A stretch of DNA of 64,000 nt from Dysidea avara. Lineage: Eukaryota > Porifera > Demospongiae > Dictyoceratida > Dysideidae. The notes beneath the pieces are model-generated. The model had not been told where the DNA came from, did no database searches, and saw nothing but the letters and a program-made list of their open reading frames with translations. Positions 23,960-37,200 of this stretch are shown piece by piece (the stretch's first letter is position 1; every line of letters begins with the position of its first letter). The stretch covers positions 23,001,977 through 23,065,976 of the forward strand of contig NC_089275.1 in the NCBI RefSeq assembly GCF_963678975.1. Direction: 5' to 3'. The position numbers and the translations under genes were made by a program.

Positions 23960-24165
23960 CAAAATGATCCTGCAAGAACTTTAAGCAAGATCTTGCAAGA
24001 GAATCCGGTCATTTCTTGCAGGATTTTGCAGGAACCCTGCAAAATCCTGCAAGAGGTTTCCAGGATCTTGCAAGACTCTTGCAGGAGATTCCTCTTGCAA
24101 GAGAATCCGGTCATTTCTTGCAGGAACTTGCAGGACTCCTGCGGGATCTTGCAGGATCAAGCTGG
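23960..24165. repeat. Short-period repeat of CTTGCAGGA units
   Basis: Interspersed TCTTGCAAGA / CCTGCAGGA-type decamers built on TGCA. AGAGAATCCGGTCATTTCTT occurs twice (near 23998 and 24100). Open frames on both strands here are artefacts of the repeat. Confidence 0.85.
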
Positions 24166-25854
24166 CATAGGCATGCACTCAAACCTATAATTCTTTTATT
24201 GTGCTAGCATATTTGATGCAAGCCTAATCCATTACCACACTATATAGCTACTTACTATAAGAATGCAGTTCTACCACAGTTGAGTATCAGAACAAAGGTA
24301 CATGAAGTATATATATATAATATAGCATTTCACAGCACTTTGAGCATACTATAGCTTGAATTCTTCTCATTTCACATCATAAAGGGAAGAGGCTATAATT
24401 GAACGTTATTTTAATTGTTCATCTGTGTCAAACACACATCAAATTATATAGTTAAAAGACTAGAGATGGGTAGTGACTGATGATGGTCCAGTAATGAATT
24501 AGCTTCCAACAGGGATTAACAGCTACAAATGATTCCCGTGATCACTAAGTGGGCATTAGAAAGATGACAATTTAAGAGATGAATCTAGCAAATGATGGTC
24601 ACAATGATTATGGATAAGTATAGTAGGTGAACATCACAGAGGTTCATATTAATACAAATAATATAATATTACTTTAAATTATGCAATGAAAAAGTTGTGT
24701 TTACAGTTCTTGTTAGTGTAGGGTGACTCTGCAGCATGTACAATGAGTATATGTAAGAGTATGATGACCTGGAAGATTATGATGGAAGACAAAACCATTT
24801 GTGCATGAATATTATATGTTTACTTGAATGTGAATGATGCTTCACAGACTCTATTCAGTGTATTGCCAGACTGCCAGTATGAATCAGCCTGTAGATAATA
24901 AAAGCCCCGTGGAAACTACTAATAAGTGCCACTTGTTTCACTCTGGTTTTGTACCCTTGTGAAATGGCTGTGAACTTTATTTACATGTTCTTTCCATAAT
25001 GGTAGAGCTTTTATTTGTGAGGAACTCGTTCGGTGTGGCATAAACCCATTCATTTTGTGGCAGTGCGTTTGGGAGGATTATTATAGGCAAAGAAAATTAG
25101 TCATAAAATTGGAAACATCATGAAACCAGTACACTACTTACAACAAAAGAACATAGTGAGTAAGTGAAAATTGCTAGTTCTTTGAAACCTTGGTCTGAAA
25201 ATACCGAAATGACTCACCAGGAATTAAGCATAGAAACTAATCTGCATCCGTAACTTTTGCCAGCGAAATTACAGCTAACAGCTACCCCCCAAAACAACTT
25301 TGCTATAAAGAAAGGGTGTGTTCAAGAAACAACAAGCTAGTATATATATCTGTAGGCCCATGTAAAAAACAGCTCAGCGATAGAAAAAGACTCCATGAAA
25401 TAACTAGTAAGAGCTGATAGCTATCTGGAGTGGCCTAGAATCTTATTAATCTATGCAAGAACACTTTGGCTATGAAAAAGGTGTATCCATGGAAGTAAAA
25501 CTGAGTAACTGGCAGCAATTACCAAAGCAGCTGATATCTGAAGTGACCAAGACTGAATGTAACTACAACTAAGTTCTTTTAGCATTGAACCTTAATCATT
25601 CAACTGTGTTTGCACTGAGTTCAATGACCTACAACTATGTGTTTGTTAGGGGAGAACCCTACTAAAAAGTACTACTGAAAAGTACTACTGTATCGTACTG
25701 TTTGACAGTGTTACTATACTGGCTGATAAGTTATTGGAAATTCAAGCTGCTTCTTATCAGTAACAAGACCATTCAAGGCATATTTGTAGTCATTAAGTTT
25801 CCACCCATGCATATGTATATTAAGTGGAATTCAAGGAAAGTGGGAACAGGATGA
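24166..25854. other. Intergenic, no gene seen
   Basis: AT-rich sequence without recognised domain, tRNA or clear repeat. Confidence 0.4.
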
Positions 25855-26129
25855 AGGCTTTACAGCACAAGTGCTGAAGGGCTGTAGGGCACCTGGTCCT
25901 ACAGCCTTTCTTGTGAATTGGGGCACTATTGGTTTGTTTCCAGTCATTAGGGAGTTCACCTTGGTGAAGTGATATGTTTGCTAGAATGGGAACAATTACT
26001 CGTGAGACTACTCGCAGTAGATATATAGCCTAGGTACACTGTTAGAATTGGTGTGTTGAAATAGCACAACTCTTATATATTTTGTACCATAATTTATGTA
26101 TGATGCAAGAATTTCCAAAGGTAACTTTA

Positions 26130-26525
26130 TTAAGACTTTACAGCACAAGTGCCGAAGGTCTGTAGGACACCTGGTCCTACAGCCTGTTCAAAGTTGTTAC
26201 ATAAAGTGTATTTGAAAAGATGGAGAAAGGAGAAAAAATCCATGACTGTACCTGGGCAGCCTCGAACCTGCAGCCATCCGATTAACACTCGAACACTTAC
26301 AGGAGTCTGCCAGGCGGTCAGGACGTTTTCTCCTTGTCAATTTCAAGTATATATATCCATAGGAACTCTAGAGAGTGACTTATTATCTCAAAGTACCCCT
26401 TGTGGAACCAAATGGACATTAGTTTATTTATTAAGACTTTACAGCACAAGTGCCGAAGGTCTGTAGGACACCTGGTCCTACAGCCTGTTCAAAGTTGTTA
26501 CATAAAGTGTGTTTGAAAAGGTGGA
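26130..26525 (-). mobile_element. tRNA-derived SINE (one full-like copy plus a second tail)
   Basis: On the minus strand a B-box-like GCAGGTTCGAGGC at about 26270 is followed by the body and a tail ending CAGACCTTCGGCACTTG. A second tail copy of about 85 bp follows at 26435-26525, nearly identical to 26130-26215. Confidence 0.6.
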
Positions 26526-27569
26526 GAACTAACAGTGCTTGAGTACTAGCATGTGTGCTAAAATAGCATTACCCATTTCTAAGTATTTTGTCAGCCTAGG
26601 TTCTGGGGCTTTGTGTACATCTAAAGTTGAGATATGTTGACTGTCATGGCATAACTGAACTCCAAAATCATGTGGATTCTGCTACTTCATGGAGAAAGAC
26701 ATAGAGTTCAACTCTGATATGTTTTACTGTTGATCACTATAACTGAGGTATTGACAGTGTAGTTACACATGTCTTAAAATCTCCTAACTAACTATCCCTT
26801 CCACACTGATCACAAAGATGTATCGTCTAATCTATACTAGCTATATTATGAGTGGAATTATATTTGAACTACCATTATATGTAATCTTCAGTAGTGACTC
26901 TATAAAATGAACACTAATCTACTACTAGAAGAACCCCATGCCATGCTTCTACAAGTATGCCATTGTTGACATCAGCTAAAATATTTTGATCATGGCTAAC
27001 AACGTCTCTTAGTTAATAAATTAACTAGTGAGTGTGTCTATCTATCTATAGTGTGTGGAGGGTGTGGATTGTGTGAATGTGTGAGTGCTGTGCACATGTG
27101 TGCATGGAGCATGTGCGTGCATGAATATGTGCATACATATAGGAGTCCACTTAGAAATAACTACTATAATTGAATATCATTTTCCATCCTGATAGCCAAC
27201 ACACATCCAACATGTGTATGTCGCTGGTATAGGATCATTACCACATTATGAGGAACAGGAGTATTGACTACATCAACTGTGCACTATATAGATTACAACT
27301 TTGTGACTAAATTTTGTAGGTGTTGATGGCTGACCAGCTTTCTCTTGGCAATTGGATTAGCATGTGGCTGTGCATACAGTACATGCAATTCTTATTTACC
27401 TGCAATAACACAGTGAAAATAACATCTCAAATCTGATGTCTATGTTCACAACTCCACTATGTAACTTTTGTATACCCCCCTAGTTTTGGCCTGCTCCACT
27501 GCTGCTAAGCTGATTGAATATGTTAATGAATATCTACTGCACAATTTAGATAAACACTATACTAGCAAT
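26526..27569. other. Downstream flank of the death-domain/ankyrin gene
   Basis: No coding signal. TG-rich stretch near 27045-27130. Confidence 0.4.
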
Positions 27570-27616
27570 TTAGGAGTTCTTCCTAAGCTGTACAACCACA
27601 GAGCTACTGTATTCCT
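27570..27616 (-). CDS. Tail exon 18 (terminal)
   Basis: 47 nt after acceptor TTCTTTACAG, EYSSSVVVQLRKNS then TAA. Phase matches exon 17. Confidence 0.7.
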
Positions 27617-30600
27617 CTGTAAAGAATAATAATTCATATATACTTGTGTATACTAACACTATCATTGCTCACCATCTGTATCGCTTGATTCACTGCCAAT
27701 GCTTGCACCTGAATTGGTTTCTGATAATTGATCTGATAATTGATCAGCATCTAAATCTGAAATCACCCTTACACATAGAAGTACGTTGTCCATACATACC
27801 ATAATTTGTAGTCATTTGATCAAGGGATTGATATCCAGATTTTGTCTTCAAAATTCTTTTAACTTGTCGTTGAAGTTCCTAAAGTTAGAAAGATGGCTAA
27901 AAATTTTCTTCGCTAATAAGAACTTAGTACACCATATAGCCTAAATATTTTGAGGGGAAAATTTTTTGAGGTTGAGCAATGTTACCTAATTTAGGATTTG
28001 CAAACAATCTCAAAATGTATTAGACTATTTAGAGGTCTAAATATTTAAAGCGTAAAATTTTAACCCCAAAACCTCGAAATCAGTGAAAATGTTCTCCCTT
28101 GAAAATATTTAGGCTATATGGTACATAGTTTATTGGAGTGTTTATAATGTATTATATTTAATGTATTATGTCATCTAACTTCAAAGGAAAATGTGTTCTA
28201 TTTATTGTAATATCAAAGGTATTATTGTACAGAATAGCAAAACTGGGAAATCAGAGTTTAAAACAAAGGTGGAAGCCAAGAAATGGCCGTACTGATGATG
28301 CCAATTAATTATAACAATGACAACACTGCCACATCATTAAGACATTTTACTTCTATTTGCAACTGCATGCCCACAGCTTGCATAGTGCACTATAGCATGC
28401 ATGGTGATATCACCTTTATGTGAACCTTATTATACAAACCTAAAACAGCAGAACAGCATGTAAGCTAAACCAATAATTATTGTCAAGACATGTAGTGTTA
28501 ACAGTACCTGTGCTATATGCTAGACTTGTAACATGGTCAACAAAGAGAAATGAATCTACACAAGGTGTTTAAAGCACCACTACTTGCTGTAGCTATATAT
28601 ACTGCAAGCAAAGGTTTGAGCATTAACACAGAGATGCACACTTCCAAGCAGTTAACATATTGAAGTTAAGAAAGAGAGAACACACAGACAAACGAAAATG
28701 CATCCAATTGGCTTGCCAATACCTGTCTTATACCTATAAAATATGCTATTGTATACTTAGTACATATGCTGTGAAGCAACACCCGGATGCTATGAACTTA
28801 CTATGAGCAAAAAATCCTAGCTAGAAAAAGTGCACACCAAAAAGGTAGATAAAACGAAAAAAAAGTTGTGACTGTGGCTGGATTTGAACCCGCAACCCAA
28901 AAGCACTTATCAATTTGTAGCAAAAAACTTAGAGTTGCCAAATGATGAGTGCTTAATTTTGCCAAAATCCTGTGTGGATATATTCAGTGTACCGACAATT
29001 GTATTGATAATTGGTAGAAGCTGATAATTAGCTGCATTTACCACAATCGGAAATCGGTTGTAATTAGTCCATTCAGCTTCAGCAGCTGCAGTACCACCGG
29101 AGGGCTGGTGTCAAGGACTCTGGTATGTACTTAGGTAATTTGTTTATGTTTTATGGCAACCACAATAGTAAGCAGTGATGGCTGGAGCTTGTCTGACTAG
29201 CAACTTTGAGTTGAGGTAAGTGTACAACCTCACACATTGGCTTTACTAGCTGTACTTTTAGTGGAGCATGCACAAGTGTGACTTGTAACTACTTAAATAG
29301 TTAGCTTATTGTGTTTTATAATTACAATAATGGTGATTTTCATTCATTTGATTCTGTTTCTGTTGTTGAAGAAAAAATACAGGAAAAGAAGTGATATCCA
29401 TATAGGTACCAGCTAAATACACTGTATATAGATAAACTGGTTGCTACCTGAAGAGTTCAGCTACAAACTAGTTATCTGGTGAGAGAAACAACTAACTTAC
29501 CCAGTTGAACTAAAAAAACAAATCACCTTGTAGAGAGTTTAGCTAAAAAAACAATCACTCTGTAAAGAGTTAAACTACATATAACCAGTAGAGTTCAGCT
29601 ACAAACAAGACACCCTGTAGAGAGTTAAGCTACAAACATCTCACCCTGTAGAGAGATCAGCTAGAAACAGGTTGCCTGTAGAGAGTTCAGCTAAAAATAG
29701 GTCAAAAACATATAATACTCTAGCAGAGAGCTCAGCTACAAACAAATCACACTGTAGAGAGTTCAGTTACAAACAAGCCACCCAGTAGAGAGATCAGCTA
29801 GAGATCACCCTTAAAGTTCAGCTAAGAACAGGTCACCCAGTAATGAGTTCAGCTAAAAACAAGCCACCCTGTAGCAGAGCAGATTATAACTAGTCTTTGT
29901 CATTATGTCAGATCAAAGTCAAAGTTGACCTGATATGATCTGACATTGTATGTATGACAATGCATGTGCATGTGTGAGCATATCAAGCTAGGGGGATCTG
30001 GGGCATGCCCCCTCATTAGATTTTCAGTGCTTGGAGATCACAGATGATCAGTATTTTAACACCCAAAACTCCTTCAGCTGCATCATTGTTAAACCACATA
30101 CATATAATGAATCTATAATAATAAATAATAACATCATGATAAGTTGATATGGGTATTATCCAACACAATGTTTCAAGACATGTACACACTTGGTTCACAA
30201 TCAGCAATTATGATCATAATATTTATTTTGGAAAACTATCCTTTTCCAGGCATGGCAATTATTATTGTAGAAAAACTCAATTGAAAATTCCAGCAATTTT
30301 TAAACAGAATATTTTGTACATTTTGTACATTTTTATTATTAGCACTTTACAGTGACCAGCACTGAAGGTCTGACAGCAACATGTGCTGCAGCCTTAGGAT
30401 TACCTAACCTAATTTCAAGGACTTAGACCTAGTGACTTGACTTACTGACTGATAAGGTATAACAGAAAAGGGGCCAAAGCAAAGAAAAAATCCCTCCAAC
30501 CCCAGGATTTGAACTGCAGGTCACTCAATGTCTAGTCAGGGCCACACTCTGTCTTCCTCCAGGAGGGATGGATTTTCTTCCTTAAGCCTAAAGTGTTTAT

Positions 30601-33600
30601 TATTAGTACTTTACAGTGACCAGCACTGAAGGTTTGACAGCAACATGTGCTGCAACCTTAGGATTACCTAACCTAATTTAAAGGACTTAGACCTAGTGAC
30701 TTGACTTACTGACTGATAAGGTGTAACAGAATAGGGGCCAAAGTAAGGAAAAAATCCCTCCAACCCCAGGATTCGAACTGCAGGTCACCCAATGTCTAGT
30801 CGGGGCCACACTCAGTCTTCCTCCAGGAGGGATGGATTTTCTTCCTTAAACCTAAAGTATTATTATTAGCACTTTACAGTGACCAGCACTGAAGGTCTGA
30901 CAGCAACATGTGCTGCAGCCTTATTTGGGTAAAGTAACTAATAAACCTTCTTCCTGTAAAGTTTCACACCCATAGCTTCTTTTTGCTAGGAGATATGGAT
31001 GATTTTATCACACCATATAGTAATTTCACATGTGTGAGAGACCAATTAACTTACAAATTGGGTGATTTGTTCAGGTGCTAGAGTGGTTAAACTAAGTCTT
31101 GAGACAATGATACACGCCATTTAAGTGCAGAAAAGTACCAAGAATACTTAATTCAACTGTCATAAATCTCTTTTTATGTATTTAAGATGGTAGAAATTGA
31201 AATATTTGTCTTGTCACCATTTGTTCCACTTTATCACCCCCAGAACTCAATGCATTACTAGTTTGTAATGTATTAGACAGTAAATTGGCCATATCTCTAG
31301 AATGTGCTTTAAGAAATTTTGGCACAAGATAGATACATCCAGTGCCTCAATGAGCTATAAAACAGAGATTTGACCAATGTGTGAAAAAAATGATTTTCTA
31401 AATAGGATCGCATATACTGCAGAACATAACATGGTGCAGATTTCACTTCATTGAAAGGTGTAGGTGAGTTATTTTTGTGTTTTTTGCTTTTGGGCCTTTT
31501 AGAGACTTTTTTTAGAATGTCGCTGACTGAGTAGCTGACTGTTCTATTAGAGTAGCTGGCTGTTCTATTAAAGTATATCAGTGTATTTAAGGGAAAGTGG
31601 TTGGCTATCCTTGACCGGTTCAGTAGGTAATTGGGCAGTCTGAACTAATTGATCAGTGAATTTCCGATGGCTGACCGTTATAATCTGCTCTGCTCTGTAG
31701 ACAGATCAGGTAGAAACAAGTCACCCGTAGAGAGTTCAGCTACAAATAGGTAACCCATTACAGAGTTCAGCTACAAACAAGTCACCCAGTAGAGAATTCA
31801 GCTACAAACAAATCACCCTATGGAGAGTTCAGCTGCGAAAAACCATCCTGTAGAGAGTTCAGCTTTAAACAATTTACCCTGTAGAGTGCAGCTACAAGCT
31901 AGGTAAGAGAATTCAGCTACAAATAAGTCATCTGGTAGAGAATTTATGATCAGCTACAAACAAGTCACCTGTAGAGAGTTCAGCTACTAACAAGCCATCC
32001 TTTAGAGAGATTAATTCACCTGTAGAGTTCAGCTACAAACAAGTCACTCTGTAGAGAGTTCAGCTACAAACAGGTTACCCGTAGAGAGTTCAACTACAAA
32101 CAAGTTACCCTTTGGAGAGTTCAGCTACAAACAAATCACCCCATAGAGAGTTTAGCTACAAACAAGTCACCATGTGGAGAGTTCAGTTACAAACAAGTCA
32201 CCCAATAGAGAGTTCAGCTACAAAATATCACAATGTAGAGAATTCATCTACAATAATGTCACTCTGTAGAGAGTTCAGTTCATCCTGTAGAGAGTTCAGC
32301 TACAAAAAGTCACACTGTAGAGACTTCAGCTACAAGTAAGTCACCCTGTGGGGAGTTAAGCTACAAAAATATCTCCTTCTAATATAAAGAAGTTACCTGT
32401 AGAAATTTCAGCTCCAAACAAGTCACCCAGTAGAGAGTTCAGCTACGAACATGTCATCCTGTAGAGAGTTCAGCTACAAGCGAATCACCTAGTAGAGAAT
32501 TCAACTACAATCAAATCAACTGTAGAGTGTTCAGCTACAAACAAGTCACCCTGTAAAGAGTTTAGGTAAATAAGTTGGTCATCCAGTAGAGAGTTCAGCT
32601 ATAAACAACTCAGAGTTCAGCTACTTTTGTAACTAAGTTATGTAGTAAATTAAAGTAACTATAGCAATACAACTAGTTGCATAGTAATTTTTTTGCAACA
32701 ATTTTGCAACAAGGATTAACTGTCCAAAATTGCAACAAGTTAGATAGTTACATGCTGTTGGCCCATTGAGAAAAGTTCATTATATAAAAGTTGTATAATT
32801 TGTATGTTTAAATCCACAACTTCTCTACATCTTGTTTCTTCTTCCTGTAGTGACAGGTAAAGAAAGCCTCAAAGCTGGCCTATGCTTTGCTTTGGAGTAT
32901 ACAAATACAAAATGAAGTGATATCTAATCCAAAACAGTTAAGCTGCTAAAAAAGGGTGTGGCTCCCACAAAGTCATGGTGAAAAAAGATGTGAAATCCAA
33001 GTTGGCGGCCAAGAAATGACTGTGATGGTAGGTAAATGGCAAAAATTTTAATGACAACAATTCCGGTGAATTTGTTGCCAAGTCCTAGGAAATTTGGAGG
33101 AGGCAGTACAAATTCACCTAAATTGTTGTTATTAAACTTTACCTACCATCACAGCCATTTCTTGGCCACCATGTTGTATTTCACATCTTTTTTCACCATG
33201 GCTTTTAGGGGGTCGTATCCTATTTTACAGCTTAGCTGTTTTTGATTAAATTATCACTAAAGATTCAGACAACAAATAAAAACATTGGTACCTGATCAAG
33301 CTGATTAATGTCCATTTTCAATTGTTTGATGAAATATACAACAACATCACTGTGACCACATTGTACTGCCTCTTGCAAAGGTATTCTGTTCAACTATTTT
33401 GTAGACATGTTATATGCATAGCTGGATAGTTATTTGACAACTCACTTTGTTGGCACTGTAAATATCAGCCTTCATTTTTATTAGACCTTTAATCATTTCA
33501 ACATGACCCTTCCTTGATGCAATATGCAAAGGAATGTCACCAGCCTACACAGTTACTTACAGTAACATAAACTGAATACATTTACACAGCCTACAATAAT

Positions 33601-33825
33601 TGTGTGCATATATACTGAGAGAATCAATAATTTATTTAAGCCTGAACAAAAGTATGTACAAAGGTAAGAATTTACTTACTTCATCAACAGCATTCACATT
33701 TACTCCTGAGTTAATCAGGGTTTCTGCTACTTGAATGTGGCCACTGTATGTTGCAATATGCAACGCAGTTAGCTGATTCTATGATAATTAAAATTTGGGT
33801 GCTTGATATATATATACAAACATCC

Positions 33826-33895
<70 letters not shown>

Positions 33896-34149
33896 CACAC
33901 ACACACAAACACACACACAAACACACACACACACACACACACACACAAAGCCTATGGCAGCCAAGAGAAACACACATGCAGCCATTTCCACCCAGCAAAT
34001 CAGCACTGGGATAGCTGTGCACCACTCAGGCACTTGAGTTTTGTGTAGGAAAATCCTCCTGGGGCATTGATAGCAACCCACAGGAAGACTGTCCTGGCCT
34101 CATGGAGAGAGATTGTGGAACTTGAAGTTCCACAGTGACCCCAACACCC

Positions 34150-34248
<99 letters not shown>

Positions 34249-37200
34249 CACACATGCACACACACACACACATGCACACACACACACCCACACACACAAG
34301 CTAAATTCGACTAACCATCTAAAATGAATGCATGTTCGATTCAATTTGTGTATACATTGGTTCAAATTTACACCTATCATTAGGGATTACATGGTATGAC
34401 AGTAACAGCATAGCAATATAAACATGAACTTGCTGCCACAACATTATATATTAATCCTGCAGCAGTTGGTGGGAGAAATGTTGAATTCCAGTTGGTCAGA
34501 TGGTTCTTTAGCTTTATAAAATAGATTGCTATGCAAAAACTGACTTTGGAATTATCCAAGTGTTGAGGAGCATAAAATATAGATTTACGTAAGTATCAAG
34601 TATGTGAGGTGATGGTGCATACTCTTCACATGTGCCACAGATACATGGCAAGTGTAGAAACAAATAACCACCTTATGTCAAATAATATAAAGATGTTAAT
34701 GCTTGCAACATAACCATAAAACAAATGGCTTATACATATCATAGTGCATAGAATGATTTACACTAGCCACTGTAATTTGTAAACTGGGTTTCAAAATTAA
34801 TTGGTTGACATTAGTATTTAAACCCCACTCAATATATTTTGCACCTTTATAATATACTACTGCAGAAAATCAAAATTATGTTTAGCCAGTTAAATCATTT
34901 TCGATATAGCTAGACAGGATATGCTACTGTCATTCTTTACCTTTTCCACTGCATTGACATTTATGTCTAGTGAGATTAACATATCTACTAGTTGAACATG
35001 GCCAATGTATGCTGCAATATGTAGAGGAGTCCACTCATCCTGTATTAATAGTTTATAACAGATGAAAAACAGCATAAAACAAAGCTACGCACTTGACCAG
35101 TCACAAGTTTGTTAAGCTTACTTTTGTAGTAGCATTAATATTTGCTCCAGAATTGATCAGGATCTTTATAACTTTAATATGACCATTATATGCTGCAACA
35201 TGTATAGGAGTTACATCATCCTATAATGATACATGTATACAGAATGATTACAAGTAGAATATGAATGAATATGAATGCATACTTTATCAGCAGTATTAAC
35301 ATCTGCTCCTCCACTAATCAACTTATCTACTATTTCAGCATCACCATTTTGAGCAGCAACATATAAAGGAGTGGCTTTATCCTGCAATACAGAATTGTCT
35401 TTAATACGAGGCTGTATAAGCTGAAACCTTAGAATGTGCTGACAAGGTTTCCATAAAATTTAGGACATTGTGGGCAAAGGCCATGGACCAATTAAGGTAT
35501 TAAAGTTTGGCCACATCATCAGAGGACCTCTAAATCACATAGAAACCTAGTTGTTGTATTCCAAGGAAATGAAGTGCACACTGTACTCTCTAGCTTAGTG
35601 GCAGCATTATGAATAAAGCCATCTTGTACTAGTAATGCTATTTCATTTGTGATATTCCAAGTTTCCTTTGATCAACATGCATAGTAAACGTCTAACACAA
35701 GTAACTAATTAGTCAATAACCCTGCTGCAGGATTCTATCTCAGATACTAATCAAGCCCTCTATATACAAAGGAATTGATTCTAAATTTGAAAAGGTAAGC
35801 GCTGTATGTATGCTGGCAAAACTTTCATTAAATTCAGTTCCAAATAAGATTCTGTTAAAGAAGTTTCAAGATTAATGTATAATACAGTACGTGTAGCACT
35901 TACACAATCAACAACATTGACATTTGCTCTTGATTTGACCAAAACTTCTACTACTTGACTGTGTCCATTTTTGACTGAGACATGTAGGGGTGTTACATCC
36001 TTCTACAGTATAGCATATATAAATTCCATCATTAATATCAATAGCAATAAGTAAACATGAATATAGCTTAAATCCATGCATTCAAACAAGAGAAAGCATG
36101 CTGTTTTTTTACATATAACTTACTTTATTTCCAACATTGACATTTGCTCCTGACTTAATCAAACTTTTCGTTATTACCATGTGGCCATTTTGAGCAGCAT
36201 AGTAGAGTGGAGTCAACTTATCCTAGACAGTATATAAGTTTTATTATAGATGATACAATTATGAACACTTACCTTAGTGGTAGCATTGACATTTGCATAT
36301 GACTTGAGTAAATAGGTGACCATTTGCAGGTGACCATTGTATGCTGCAAAATGCAGAGGAGTTGCTTTATTCTGTAAAAAATAAAATGAATTTCACTTGC
36401 AACAGAATTAATCTACGTATGAAATACATGCACAGATACAATCCTCAGTTTTTTTGATTGGGTATAATATATGTATGATTGCTACTAGCCTATAAACCAT
36501 GGGCAGAGAAGAGTACTCAAAAGTGAAGGGGAGGAGGGCAAGTCATGTGGGGTGGTTGTAAGTTACAAAGTGTTCTAAAATCATTTACTGTACCTTAGTA
36601 AGCAAAACTGCCGAAGCATACCAACATACAAAGCTTGCCAATACTAGGGGATCTGGGGGCATGCCCCCTACAGGAAACTTTTGCTTTGAGATTGAATCTG
36701 AGAGTGTTTTCAGTGGTAATTGCACTATACTCCTATAATATTATAACAATGACCATCATCAAGATAATGTAGATACAGTAGTAAATGAAGGCATTTCAGA
36801 CAGACTCATGCTCTTGATTACATATCAATATACTGTGTTAATGGAGACAGACTGGATTAATTGCATAGCAGAACCACCTCATATGATTTCACTGAATGTT
36901 CTATTAGAGTAGTTAGGTGACTGCTCTATTAGAGTATTTCGATCTTGTGTACTCCCAGCACTGATTCATGCACTATTCCATGCTTGCATAACAATTCTAG
37001 TAAGTAAGTTGGCTAATGACTACAAAAGTTGTTTGACTTTGGCAACTAAGAATTGGAAAAGGTGAGGGGGGGAGTTGCCCCCTCTGCCCCCTATTTCTCC
37101 GTCCCTGCTATAAACTGTTATTAATAATAAAAGTATCTCCCATTGTAACTACTCATGAGGAAAGTTTGTAAGGTTTTTTTGCATGGTTAGACTATATGTC

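Noticed and set aside
31697..32615. Regular ~30-bp repeats resembling a CRISPR array
   Set aside because: The intervals between repeat cores are themselves repeated and the locus is an intron of an animal gene; no cas genes.
33748..34380. Open frames of His/Thr or Cys/Val repeats
   Set aside because: They are translations of (CA)n/(GT)n microsatellites on both strands.
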